From positions 1-64,000 of the forward strand of contig NZ_JANKOF010000014.1 of the NCBI RefSeq assembly GCF_024655565.1: DNA of 64,000 nucleotides, in the 5' to 3' direction. Origin of the DNA: Nitratireductor sp. ZSWI3 (GTDB lineage Bacteria > Pseudomonadota > Alphaproteobacteria > Rhizobiales > Rhizobiaceae). The notes beneath the pieces are model-generated. The model ran no database searches and was not told where the DNA came from. It was given only the letters and a program-made list of their open reading frames with translations. Of the stretch, positions 42,263 through 51,006 are shown one piece after another. How positions within the stretch are numbered: position 1 is the first letter of the stretch; every line of letters starts with the position of its first letter. The position numbers and the translations under genes were made by a program.

Positions 42263-43852
42263 TCAGGCCCCTTGAAGCCCGGGGCTGGTCAGGACGCGCG
42301 TCCAAGCGTCTGCCAATGCCACCTCGGCCGCCTCGCCAGCGCCCTCGGTGCGCCAGGCAACGAAGCCATCCGGTCTGACGAGAACCGCCCCGGTGTCTCT
42401 GGCGCCGTATCTCTCGGTCCATTTCCCTTCGATGTCGGTTAGGTCCCGACCCATTCGGTAGCAGGTGAGGTCGAGGCCGGCATCTGCCGCGGCCCGGCAC
42501 CAGGCGTCGCCTTGCGCACCGGCCAGCAGCACGAAACCGCCGCCGAACAAGTCGAGCGTTGAGATCTCCTGTCCTTCGTACCGGAGCTTCAAATGCGGTG
42601 CGCGCGTGCCTGGCTTGCCGGATAGAGTCTCGAAGGGTTCGAAAGGCGGCATCTTCGGCACCGGACCCTCGGGCAGGACCGCGCCGCGGTCGTAGCGCTG
42701 CCCGAAGACCACATCATAGTCATCGACAATATCCACAGGTGGCGGCAGCCGTTTGGCGGGATCGTCAAACCACTGTCGAAGGCGTGCAAGCGCTTGCGCG
42801 ACCGTTGCTTCGATCACCGGTCGGCGTTCCGTATCATAGGTCTCCAGAATCGATGGCGAAGCCTTACCCAGAATGACCATGGCGAGCTTCCAGGCCAGGT
42901 TGTGCGCGTCATGGATGCCGGAGTTGCCGCCAAATGCTCCCGGCGGCGGCATCAGATGAGCCGCATCGCCGACAAGGAACGAGCGGCCCTTGCTGAACCT
43001 GTCGGCGACATGGGCTGCGACCTCCCAGGGGCGCGCATCGACAAGTTCGGCCGTGATGTCGGAGCGCCCCGCCGCGCGAACCACCAAATCGCGGCAGCGC
43101 GCGGCGTCGAAATCCTCCGGCCGTTCTCCCTTCTCCGGCAGATACTGGAGCGACAGCAGCCACCGTCCGTCACCACGGGGAATGATGGCGGCATTGATGT
43201 CCGTCACGAAGCACGAGGTGAAGCGCCTGCCGTCAATGGTGGGCGGCATATCCGTCTCGAAGATGATGTTCATCCAGTTCTGGAGCACGCCGGCACCACT
43301 TCGGCCAATGCCGAGCATGTCGCGCGAGCGTCCGTTGGCTCCATCAGCGGCGATGAAATAGTCAGCGTAAATCGTGTACTCTTCGCCCGTCTCGACGTTG
43401 CGGACGCGCGCGCACACCTCCTGCGCGTCCTCTTCGATTGCAAGACACTCCGTGCCGAAACGAATGTCGGCGCCTGACTGCTCCGCCCTGCGTCTCAGGA
43501 TTGGTTCGAGGATATTCTGGTCGCAGGTGGCCGGTTGGGTCGGGCTGACGGGGCTTGCGTCGGGCCAAGCAGCCCCGCTCCATTGAAGATCGGGATCGGC
43601 AAGATTCTTGCCGCGCGCGATCCCTCCGCCCTGCTGATCGCCTGTGCGGTTGGCGCGAATCTCGTCCTCAAGTCCAAGACTGCGGAAGATTTCCATGCTA
43701 CGCGGCGAGATGCCGGCAAACTTGTACTGGATCGACGTATCCGTGTGTCGTTCGACAAGGACGCAACGGACACCGTGATGCGAAAGCAAACAGGCGGCCG
43801 TCAGGCCATTCAGGCCGCCACCAACGATCAGAACCGAAATATTGGTATCCAT
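42263..43852 (-). CDS. FAD-dependent aromatic monooxygenase (PHBH/RdmE-like)
   Basis: 529 aa from ATG 43852, which has GGAGAG placed 8 nt upstream; an in-frame ATG at 43864 lies before this. FAD motif ISVLIVGGGLNGLTAACLL (GxGxxG), DG motif YFIAADGANGRSRDMLGIG, GD motif FLVGDAAHLMPPPGAFGGN and a C-terminal thioredoxin-like extension (FVLLAGAQGDAWCRAAADAG). These are the group A hydroxylases such as RdmE, PgaE, TetX/Rox-like enzymes that hydroxylate polyketide or rifamycin-like aromatics. Context of efflux pump and NAT points to drug inactivation. Confidence 0.93.
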   Translation of the reverse strand: MDTNISVLIVGGGLNGLTAACLLSHHGVRCVLVERHTDTSIQYKFAGISPRSMEIFRSLGLEDEIRANRTGDQQGGGIARGKNLADPDLQWSGAAWPDASPVSPTQPATCDQNILEPILRRRAEQSGADIRFGTECLAIEEDAQEVCARVRNVETGEEYTIYADYFIAADGANGRSRDMLGIGRSGAGVLQNWMNIIFETDMPPTIDGRRFTSCFVTDINAAIIPRGDGRWLLSLQYLPEKGERPEDFDAARCRDLVVRAAGRSDITAELVDARPWEVAAHVADRFSKGRSFLVGDAAHLMPPPGAFGGNSGIHDAHNLAWKLAMVILGKASPSILETYDTERRPVIEATVAQALARLRQWFDDPAKRLPPPVDIVDDYDVVFGQRYDRGAVLPEGPVPKMPPFEPFETLSGKPGTRAPHLKLRYEGQEISTLDLFGGGFVLLAGAQGDAWCRAAADAGLDLTCYRMGRDLTDIEGKWTERYGARDTGAVLVRPDGFVAWRTEGAGEAAEVALADAWTRVLTSPGLQGA

Positions 43853-43889
43853 ACTTCTCTCCATTCGGTCGCGGCGCGCAAGGAACGCG

Positions 43890-44300
43890 TCAGAAGAAGC
43901 GGGCGATCACCATCGACGCGACGGTGATCATGAGAAGACCGGCGGCGATGCGGTTGCCTTGGGTCATGTTCGTATTGGTTGCCGAGTCGTCTGCGGGCGC
44001 GCTTCCGGCCAACCTGGAACGTGCGCGGCCAACCAGCGCGATCTGTGCGGCCGCCGCGATGAGGGCGGCCACAAGCCCGACCGCGAGTATCTGTTCGTGG
44101 GTGTCGAAATTCGTGCCGAGCTGGAACCACCAGAGCGCAAGCCCGGTCAGCACCGTCAAAGCCGCTGATCCCATCTGGAACGGAAACAACCGGGCGGCAT
44201 CCGTGCTCGCAAGATTGGCCATGGCCGAGGTCGAACCCGCCCAAAACACACCGGCGAGGACGTGCAGTGTAAGGGTTGCGACTAGCAAATACGCATCCAT
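43890..44300 (-). CDS. Four-helix membrane protein (CopD/DUF-like)
   Basis: 136 aa from ATG 44300: MDAYLLVATLTLHVLAGVFW ... MGSAALTVLTGLALWWFQLG, then two more hydrophobic segments. His13 and the LHVLAGVFWAG segment recall CopD/YphA-like small membrane proteins. Promoter-proximal gene of the leftward set, divergent from marR. Function unknown. Confidence 0.8.
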   Translation of the reverse strand: MDAYLLVATLTLHVLAGVFWAGSTSAMANLASTDAARLFPFQMGSAALTVLTGLALWWFQLGTNFDTHEQILAVGLVAALIAAAAQIALVGRARSRLAGSAPADDSATNTNMTQGNRIAAGLLMITVASMVIARFF

Positions 44301-44351
44301 GACGGTCTCCCTTTCTTGGCTGCCGCTAAACTTAGGCATATCATTTGAGTA

Positions 44352-44371
44352 ATCAAGATATTTGATTGACA
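44352..44371. promoter_or_regulatory. MarR operator with -35 box
   Basis: ATCAA-GATAT-TTGAT (44352-44366) is a symmetric site of the MarR type, overlapping a TTGACA (44366-44371) that can serve as -35 of marR. It lies in the 144-nt divergent region, so it can control both directions. Confidence 0.6.
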
Positions 44372-44444
44372 AAATTATTTGATGCGGCAAAATTATTGCT
44401 GAAGGTCCTGCAGACGACCTCTGACGAAGAGCGAGACGCGACAT

Positions 44445-44894
44445 ATGCCCTCTGAAAACCGTGCCGCAGAAGCCTGGCGCCTCATGTTCGATTTTCTGAT
44501 GCAGTCATCACCGCAGCGACTGGAGAGCCTCGAGAAACGAGGCCTGACGCCCAACGATTCACGCGCGCTTTTTACCTTGGAAGAAGGGAACGACCAGCCG
44601 ATCGGAAAGCTCGCAGGCGAATGGGGATGCGATCCCTCGACCGCGACATGGCTGGTCGACCGTCTCGAACGTGCGGGGCTGGTCGAACGCGTGCCGTCGT
44701 CGGAGGATCGGCGAAAGAAACTGGTACGGCTGACGCCGAAAGGGGTGACGACCAAGAAGGACCTGATGGAGGAGTACTATCGCCCACCCGCAGAACTCGT
44801 CGTTCTAGCGAAGAGCGATCTGGACGAACTGATCAGGATTCTGGGGAAGATTGGCGCAAGGCAGGATGCGTTTGAAAATGAGTCGATCCGTTGA
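44445..44894 (+). CDS. MarR-family transcriptional regulator
   Basis: 149 aa: RGLTPNDSRALFTLEEGNDQ, GKLAGEWGCDPSTATWLVDR, LERAGLVERVPSSEDRRKKL-VRLTPKG. The wing DRR motif and LTxKG are classic MarR. Divergent from the membrane protein-monooxygenase-MFS-NAT set, which it probably represses until a phenolic or drug ligand binds. Confidence 0.95.
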   Translation: MPSENRAAEAWRLMFDFLMQSSPQRLESLEKRGLTPNDSRALFTLEEGNDQPIGKLAGEWGCDPSTATWLVDRLERAGLVERVPSSEDRRKKLVRLTPKGVTTKKDLMEEYYRPPAELVVLAKSDLDELIRILGKIGARQDAFENESIR

Positions 44895-45149
44895 TGCCGT
44901 CATTTCTCCGGATGCGCTAGGCGATCCGTCAGGTCGAGTAACGGTATGCCGGGGACACCGTGTCCGGCGTCACCATCGTGAACTAGTTCGCGTCGAGTCC
45001 TACCCCAGGAGTAGTCGGCATAGTTCTCAATGCCGCGGACAACGCAGTCACTGCGTGATCGCCTCAGCGGAGTTCACCCGACAAGAAAATTTCGCGCACC
45101 ATGTCGGATCGTGCGTTGCGCCATCGTCCTAGCAACGGAGACCCTGAGA

Positions 45150-45527
45150 ATGCTCTACACGATACTTTGCTACCACAACGAGGACATCACCTCGTCCTGG
45201 ACCGAAGAAGAGGACGCTGAGGTGATCGAGTGCCTCAAGGCGGTCAACCGCAAATGGGCGAAGAACTTCGAACCCATCGTCCGACTGATGCCGACAACCG
45301 CGGCGACCACACTGCGGAAGTCCGAGAACATCGTCACCGACGGGCCGTTTGCCGAGACCAAGGAGCAGCTTCTCGGCTTCTATGTCGTCAATGTCGAGAG
45401 CCTCGACGTGGCAATCCAGATCGCACGCGAGATGGCGGAAGCCAACCCTGGTGGCGCCTACGAATTGCGCCCTATCGCGCTCTATTACCCGAATGGAGAG
45501 GCCATAGAAGATGCCCCAGCCTCCTGA
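45150..45527 (+). CDS. YCII/DGPF-domain protein
   Basis: 125 aa from ATG 45150: MLYTILCYHNEDITSSWTEE, ENIVTDGPFAETKEQLLGFY (the DGPF block), VESLDVAIQIAREMAEANPG, YELRPIALY. The family is consistently paired with ECF42-type sigma factors; the sigma gene overlaps its 3' end by 17 nt. Confidence 0.94.
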   Translation: MLYTILCYHNEDITSSWTEEEDAEVIECLKAVNRKWAKNFEPIVRLMPTTAATTLRKSENIVTDGPFAETKEQLLGFYVVNVESLDVAIQIAREMAEANPGGAYELRPIALYYPNGEAIEDAPAS

Positions 45528-46782
45528 ACCGGACTGGATCGAGGCGCGGCTGGTGGGCGCGCGGCCGCAGGCTGTCGCTGCTTTGCTGCGCTATTTCCGC
45601 GATCTCGATCTGGCCGAGGAGGCGTTTCAGGAAGCCTGTCTCAGGGCGCTCAAATCCTGGCCGAGGAATGGCCCACCGCGCGATGCCGCAAGCTGGCTAA
45701 TCATGGTCGGGCGCAACGCCGCTATCGATCACAAGCGCCGGCAGGCGCGGCTGACCGAGCTGCCGGACGAAGCGACGTTCTCGGACCGCGATGATACCGA
45801 GGCGGACTTGGCCGAGCGGCTGGACGCCGCTGACTATCGCGACGATATCCTGCGGCTTCTCTTCGTATGCTGCCATCCCGAATTGCCGGCTACCCAGCAG
45901 ATTGCGCTGGCCCTCAGGGTAGTTTCGGGCCTGCCAGTCTCGCGGATCGCTGCTGCTTTTCTGGTTGGCGACCGGGCTATGGAGCAGAGGATCACCCGCG
46001 CCAAAGCCCGCATCGCTAGGGCCGACATTCCCTTCGAGACGCCGGGTCCGATTGAACGCTCGGAACGCTTCGCGGTGGTTTCCGCGATGATCTACCTCGT
46101 CTTCAACGAGGGCTATATCGACGCCAATCCGGCAAGCGAACGGGCGAAACTCTGCGACGAGGCGATCCGCCTGGCGCGACTGATGCTGCGCCTATTTCCC
46201 GCCGAACCGGAAATGATGGGACTTCTGGCGCTGATGCTGCTCCAGCATTCGCGGCAGAAGGCGCGCTTTGATGAAGCCGGCGCGCCGATCCTTTTGGAAG
46301 ACCAGGACCGTTCGCTCTGGCATCACGGCCAGATCGCCGAGGCATTGGCGATGATCGACAAGGCCATGCTGCACTGCCAGCCCGGGCCCTATCAGATCCA
46401 GTCGGCGATCGCGGCGCTGCATGCGCGCGCCGAAAGGGCCGAGGACACGGACTGGTCGGGCATAGACGAACTCTACGAAGCGCTGGAACGCCACACCCCA
46501 TCCCCGGTCGTGAAGCTCAACCGGTCCGTTGCCATTTCCAAGCTTCACGGCCCTGAGGCGGCGCTGGAGATGATCGCGCCGCTTGCCGAACCGCTGGATG
46601 GCTATTTCTACTTCCACGGCGTGCGCGGCAATCTGCTGGAACAACTGGGCCGCACCAGCGAGGCGCGCGATGCCTTCGGCCGCGCCATAGCGCTTGCCAA
46701 TACGGCGGCCGAAGCCATGCACATCCGCCAGCACCTCGACCGGCTCGAGGCCGAGTGCGCGTCCGCGGCGAGATCTTCCTGA
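45511..46782 (+). CDS. ECF sigma factor, ECF42/DUF6596 type
   Basis: 423 aa. Sigma region 2: LLRYFRDLDLAEEAFQEACL, LKSWPRNGPPRDAASWLIMV, GRNAAIDHKRR. Region 4: QIALALRVVSGLPVSRIAAA, FLVGDRAMEQRITRAKARI. A long C-terminal TPR-like DUF6596 domain (AMIYLVFNEGY onwards, ERHTPSPVVKLNRSVAISKL, GRTSEARDAFGRAIALA) replaces a separate anti-sigma factor. Coupled to the DGPF gene by overlap. Confidence 0.95.
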   Translation: MPQPPEPDWIEARLVGARPQAVAALLRYFRDLDLAEEAFQEACLRALKSWPRNGPPRDAASWLIMVGRNAAIDHKRRQARLTELPDEATFSDRDDTEADLAERLDAADYRDDILRLLFVCCHPELPATQQIALALRVVSGLPVSRIAAAFLVGDRAMEQRITRAKARIARADIPFETPGPIERSERFAVVSAMIYLVFNEGYIDANPASERAKLCDEAIRLARLMLRLFPAEPEMMGLLALMLLQHSRQKARFDEAGAPILLEDQDRSLWHHGQIAEALAMIDKAMLHCQPGPYQIQSAIAALHARAERAEDTDWSGIDELYEALERHTPSPVVKLNRSVAISKLHGPEAALEMIAPLAEPLDGYFYFHGVRGNLLEQLGRTSEARDAFGRAIALANTAAEAMHIRQHLDRLEAECASAARSS

Positions 46783-46989
46783 ACAACTCGAAGCTGAGCC
46801 AAAAAGATTTGCACGCATGTCGGGATGGGCGTTGCCCGTTCGTCCTCTGGATATGGCAGCTAGCTGGGCGACGGCTGTCCGAAACGCTGCCGGCGCGTAT
46901 CGAACTGAAAATCCTGTGCGTCATCGACACCCGGATGCCGCCCATATCCGCTACCGCGTCGTCAAGGAATGAACGGGAAGGACACCGAC

Positions 46990-47658
46990 ATGACCAATGC
47001 GTACACCCCCACCATCACCGCTTTCGACCGGTCGCCCGACGGCGGCAGCGGACTGGCGCGCGACACCCGCGTGCGTTGGGCGCTCGAAGAAGTTGGCCAG
47101 CCCTACGAGGTTCGTCCCGTTTCCTTCGCGGCGCTGAAAGAGCCGGAACACCGGGCGCGCAATCCCTTCGGGCAGATCCCGACCTATGAGGAGGGCGATC
47201 TCGCCCTGTTCGAATCCGGCGCAATCGTGCTCCACATCGCGGAAACGCATGCCGGCCTTTTGCCGACGGAGGCCCATGCGAGGGCACGCGCCATCGCCTG
47301 GATGTTCGCCGCACTCAACACGGTGGAGCCGCCGATCCTCGAACTCGCGAACGCCAAACTTCTGGAAAGGGACAAGCCATGGGCCGAAAAGCGCCTTCCT
47401 CTGGTTATGGATCGCGTCCGTGACCGGCTGAACCGGCTTCCCACTCGTTTTGGCGATGCCCACTGGCTGGAGGGTGCGTTCAGCGCAGGCGACCTGATGA
47501 TGGTGCATGCGCTGCAAAGGTTGAAGCCGGCAGGATTGCTGGACGAATACCCAAACCTTGCCGCCTATGTGGCTAGAGGCGAAGCGCGGCCGGCCTTCAA
47601 GCGCGCTTTCGAGGATCAACGCGCGTTCAATACCCGAGAACGCCGCGTCAAATCTTGA
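46990..47658 (+). CDS. Glutathione S-transferase family protein
   Basis: 222 aa from ATG 46990 (46969 possible). ARDTRVRWALEEVGQPYEVR, FGQIPTYEEGDLALFESGAI, NTVEPPILELANAKLLERDK, EGAFSAGDLMMVHAL. A clear paralogue of the 8887-9543 GST, sharing the same unusual MFxALNTVEPPILEL segment. Probably acts downstream of or together with the ECF unit but has its own 200-nt leader. Confidence 0.93.
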   Translation: MTNAYTPTITAFDRSPDGGSGLARDTRVRWALEEVGQPYEVRPVSFAALKEPEHRARNPFGQIPTYEEGDLALFESGAIVLHIAETHAGLLPTEAHARARAIAWMFAALNTVEPPILELANAKLLERDKPWAEKRLPLVMDRVRDRLNRLPTRFGDAHWLEGAFSAGDLMMVHALQRLKPAGLLDEYPNLAAYVARGEARPAFKRAFEDQRAFNTRERRVKS

Positions 47659-47688
47659 GGCACCGGCAGATCGGCTTGTGGATTTCGA

Positions 47689-48663
47689 ATGATGGTTCCA
47701 AACAAAATCGAAAGGCTGCGTCTAGGCGCACTGCGTCAATGCAAACATCTCGAAATATACGATATCGAGATGATACTCGCGGTTGCCGAATCCGGAAGTT
47801 TTCGCGGGGCCGGTCAGCTTATCGGTATCAGTCAGTCAGCCGTTACGCGCAGGATCCAGAAAATAGAAGATGTGCTCGGCGTTTCGATGTTCGAAAGAAG
47901 CCAGGCAGGCGCTCGTTTGACAGCGGCTGGATGGCATTTTGCGACTCATTCCCGCCGACTTGGGAGTGAGTTTTTGAACGTGGTGAGAGCCGCGAGGTCG
48001 GCTGGCACAGCGATCGATGGAAAATTGCATTTGGGTCTGATCGCATCTTTGTCGCGCGGGGCGCTTCGTGAAGTCGTGATCGAATTTCTAGCGGAACATT
48101 CCGGCGTGGAGCTGACCTTCACCGAAGCTGACCGCGGCGAACTGATGGCACTCATGAGCCATAGGATCGTTGATGTCGTTATGTCGGCAGGCGCGCCGCC
48201 CACGGAGTATGGCGATATGATTCTTCTGACTAAGGAGCAGCTCTACATCGCAGTTGCAGAAGACCACCCATTAGCTGAGAAATGTTCTGTCCGATGGCGT
48301 GATGTGCAGGACATGCCCTTTGTCGTGGGGGCTGTCGAACCTGGACCGGAAATTCATGACTATATTATTCGCCGGGTCAGCGACTTGGGCCGTCAGGCAT
48401 GTGTTCAAGAACACAGGGTCGACCGCGAAGGGATCATGAATCTCGTTGGCTTGGGGCTAGGAATCACGCTTATGTGCGAGCATTGGCGGGGTATTCGCTA
48501 CCCAGACGTCGCGTTCATCCCGCTTGAAGAAGACGGCAAAGCTGAGACAATTCCCTTTTCGTTGACTTGGCGTCCTGAAAACGACAACCCGGCGCTCAGG
48601 CGGTTTCTGAGCTTGGCGCGCGAGGTCGCGAAGGCTGATGCAGCGTCTTCCGGGCCTTGGTGA
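47689..48663 (+). CDS. LysR-family transcriptional regulator
   Basis: 324 aa. HTH: MILAVAESGSFRGAGQLIGI with SQSAVTRRIQKIEDVLGVSM; substrate-binding region AIDGKLHLGLIASLSRGALR, ITLMCEHWRGIRYPDVAFIP. Base composition is lower in GC than the neighbours. Its 3' end overlaps the convergent DUF2274 gene by 68 nt. No divergent partner is seen; it may regulate transfer genes or be a hitchhiker at the backbone/cargo border. Confidence 0.92.
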   Translation: MMVPNKIERLRLGALRQCKHLEIYDIEMILAVAESGSFRGAGQLIGISQSAVTRRIQKIEDVLGVSMFERSQAGARLTAAGWHFATHSRRLGSEFLNVVRAARSAGTAIDGKLHLGLIASLSRGALREVVIEFLAEHSGVELTFTEADRGELMALMSHRIVDVVMSAGAPPTEYGDMILLTKEQLYIAVAEDHPLAEKCSVRWRDVQDMPFVVGAVEPGPEIHDYIIRRVSDLGRQACVQEHRVDREGIMNLVGLGLGITLMCEHWRGIRYPDVAFIPLEEDGKAETIPFSLTWRPENDNPALRRFLSLAREVAKADAASSGPW

Positions 48664-48859
48664 AGACACGATCCGTCGCCATGAACCGTTGCAGCATGGG
48701 TGCTATCAGCTTTGCCGGTTCGGGCGCGGCATGGCCGGTCTCACGCGCCATCACGGCGGCATAGTCGAGAAGATCGCGATGTACGTCAGGTGGAAGCTCC
48801 ACAGTCAGCTTGACGGGTTTGTCATCTGGAACGGATGAGAGCTTCAGCTTGGCGGTCAT
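48596..48859 (-). CDS. DUF2274 protein (trb-cluster end gene)
   Basis: 87 aa: KLKLSSVPDDKPVKLTVELP, DVHRDLLDYAAVMARETG, LIAPMLQRFMATDRVFTKAR. DUF2274 genes regularly end alphaproteobacterial trb operons after trbI. A ribbon-helix-helix-like beginning is suggested by KLTVELP-DVHRDL. The start follows the trbI stop by 3 nt. The C-terminal 20 residues overlap lysR and look non-standard. Confidence 0.9.
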   Translation of the reverse strand: MTAKLKLSSVPDDKPVKLTVELPPDVHRDLLDYAAVMARETGHAAPEPAKLIAPMLQRFMATDRVFTKARKTLHQPSRPRAPSSETA

Positions 48860-48862
48860 GGC

Positions 48863-50032
48863 TCAGCCTCCATAGGGTTCGAGGACGAGATCGCGGGTGA
48901 CGATCACACGCACCGGGAATCCCGGCCGGATGGTCAGGGTCGGCCTGACTTGCAATTGGCGCTGGACAATCTGCTGGCCTGCGTCGTTGATCGTGTCCTG
49001 CGCGCCGTTGCGGATCGCCTGGATCAGGCGGTCGTCATCATCCATGGTGAGTTCGGCCCCGACCGAGAGCAGCGTGGAGAGCCCGGCCGCCTTGGCCAGA
49101 TCCCACCAATGATAGTCGACGCCGTCTTCCAGTCCGGCATAGCCTTGGGCATCGGCGCCGGGCTGGCGTTCGAGGACAATCGAGCGCCCGTTGGGAAAGA
49201 TCAGCCGATTCCAGACGAGCAGCACGCGCCGATCGCCGAAACCCACGTCATTGCTGTATTCGCCGATGATGCGCGTGCCTTGCGGGATCAGCACCATGCT
49301 GCCGGTCGGGCTGTCATAGATGTGCTGGGTGACCTGTGCCGTGATCTGACCGGGAAGATCCGAACGGATGCCAGTAATCAGCGCGGCCGGTATGACGGAC
49401 CCGGCCTGCAGCACGAAGGGCGATGCCGGCGGCATGACGCGATCGAGCGCCACGGTGCGCCGGTCCACGGGAGCGTTCAGAAAGGCTTGGTCACTGCTTT
49501 GAGCCACGCCCGGTTGGTACCCGAGACTAAGCCCAGCAAGGTTTGGTGCCGATGTTTCCCGCGTGGCGCCTGGTGCGGTCTGGAAGAAGACCCGGCTGGT
49601 GCGCGCCGCTTCCTCTTCGGCAAGCCGTCGTTGTTCCTCCGGGTCGACGGCTGGTGCGTTGATCGCTGGTGGCGGGACCGGCTGTCCGCGCTCCTGTGCA
49701 TCGAGGATCGGACGGCCGAGATCGCCGGGAAGTGGCGGACCGAGCACCGGGCCGGTGTAGTCGCTGGGCAGCTCGTTCAATCCATCGGCGGTGTTGCGGT
49801 TCTCGGTCGAAAAAAGTTCGTCACCGCCGGTTCCGTCTTGTGGTGTCTGAAGCGCGTAGATCAGCGCGCCACCGATGCCGAGGGCTGCGACGAGACCGAG
49901 GCCGGCGAGAACCCGGCGCGAGAGCCGGGTGACCCGCGGCGGGGTTCCGCGGAGGCGCATCGGTTCAGCCGTGTCCGTGGCCGGCGCATCGAGCGGCGCA
50001 CCTTCTTCCCTGGTCTTGTCGACATCGCTCAT
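48863..50032 (-). CDS. trbI: Conjugal transfer protein TrbI (VirB10-like)
   Basis: 389 aa. A single membrane helix (VLAGLGLVAALGIGGALIYA, about 41-60) follows a cytoplasmic tail; a proline-rich periplasmic stretch (PVPPPAINAPAVDPEEQRRL) leads to the C-terminal TrbI domain (VIPAALITGIRSDLPGQITA, GSMVLIPQGTRIIGEYSNDV, WNRLIFPNGRSIVLERQPGA-D). Spans the envelope linking inner-membrane ATPases to the outer-membrane pore. Overlaps the trbG stop by 4 nt. Confidence 0.95.
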   Translation of the reverse strand: MSDVDKTREEGAPLDAPATDTAEPMRLRGTPPRVTRLSRRVLAGLGLVAALGIGGALIYALQTPQDGTGGDELFSTENRNTADGLNELPSDYTGPVLGPPLPGDLGRPILDAQERGQPVPPPAINAPAVDPEEQRRLAEEEAARTSRVFFQTAPGATRETSAPNLAGLSLGYQPGVAQSSDQAFLNAPVDRRTVALDRVMPPASPFVLQAGSVIPAALITGIRSDLPGQITAQVTQHIYDSPTGSMVLIPQGTRIIGEYSNDVGFGDRRVLLVWNRLIFPNGRSIVLERQPGADAQGYAGLEDGVDYHWWDLAKAAGLSTLLSVGAELTMDDDDRLIQAIRNGAQDTINDAGQQIVQRQLQVRPTLTIRPGFPVRVIVTRDLVLEPYGG

Positions 50033-51006
50033 GATCCTGGCCTCCCGTCGGTACGCACGATCCTGACGGTCTGCTGGCGGTCGCCGCTGCCAAGCCGCAG
50101 TTCGGCCGCCGCGAAGATGCGGTCGACGATCAGGATGTTTCGGTAGATGCGGCTGTTGACGATTTCCGGCTTGCCATCCGAGCCGAGGACGAAGAGCGGC
50201 GGCATCTCGCCCTGGACGATCCCGGCTGGGAAGACGATGTAGACACGTCTCCCATCGTCGAAGACCGAGACCGGCCGCCAGGGCGGGTTGCCACCCTGCA
50301 ATCCATAGCGGTAGTGGCGGGCCGACGCGGCCGGGATCCTCGGTGTTGTCGGCGTTGCGCGCTGCGTGCCGGCCGGTTGCGGATAGGCCCAGGCGACTGC
50401 GGGCATGTAGGGATCGTCGCGGGATCGTAGCTCTATCATGTAAGTGCGCCGGTTGGTGGTGATGACGAGATTGGTCACGATGTCGGGCCGCGTCGGCTTG
50501 ACGAGGATGTGGACGCGGCGCGATGTTCCCGAGCCGCTCTCGGTATCGCCGATGATCCAGCGGGCGGTATCGCCGGCGGCGATCGGCCCGGCGCCAGTCA
50601 GCGCTTCGCCCGGTTCGAGCGCGATGTTGGTGATCTGGCCCGGCGCGGCATAGACCTGATAGAGCGCACCCTCGCTCCAGGGGTAGATCTGGATGGCGTT
50701 ATAATAGCCTTCCCGGCGAGGCTCGACCCGGGCGGCCACATTGGCATTCTCGACCTGTCCCGTCGGTGTGGAAGATGCCTGTCCACCTCGCGCGACCGTC
50801 CACGCCGGTGGCGTGTGTAGCGGCCGCGGCCGTTCGTCGGTCACCGGTTGCTCGACCCTCGGCAGCGGCGGCACGCTGTCGTCGTAACTGATCTCCGGCG
50901 GACGATAGGTGGCGCATCCAGCGAGCGCCGATGCGGAAATCAGTGCAAGCACGGTTGCGGATTTACGGAAAACCGGGAACGCGGGTCTGCGGATAACTAC
51001 GCTCAT
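50029..51006 (-). CDS. trbG: Conjugal transfer protein TrbG (VirB9-like), lipoprotein
   Basis: 325 aa. Signal ends ALAGC (Cys31), a lipobox, unusual for VirB9 proteins, which generally lack it but common for TrbG. The body has IQIYPWSEGALYQVYAAPGQ, TNIALEPGEALTGAGPIAAG and RWIIGDTESGSGTSR, VHILVKPTRPDIVTNLVITT-NRRTY, the CagX/VirB9 pattern. C-terminal RTVRIV... wing. Forms the outer-membrane core complex with TrbI. Confidence 0.95.
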   Translation of the reverse strand: MSVVIRRPAFPVFRKSATVLALISASALAGCATYRPPEISYDDSVPPLPRVEQPVTDERPRPLHTPPAWTVARGGQASSTPTGQVENANVAARVEPRREGYYNAIQIYPWSEGALYQVYAAPGQITNIALEPGEALTGAGPIAAGDTARWIIGDTESGSGTSRRVHILVKPTRPDIVTNLVITTNRRTYMIELRSRDDPYMPAVAWAYPQPAGTQRATPTTPRIPAASARHYRYGLQGGNPPWRPVSVFDDGRRVYIVFPAGIVQGEMPPLFVLGSDGKPEIVNSRIYRNILIVDRIFAAAELRLGSGDRQQTVRIVRTDGRPGS

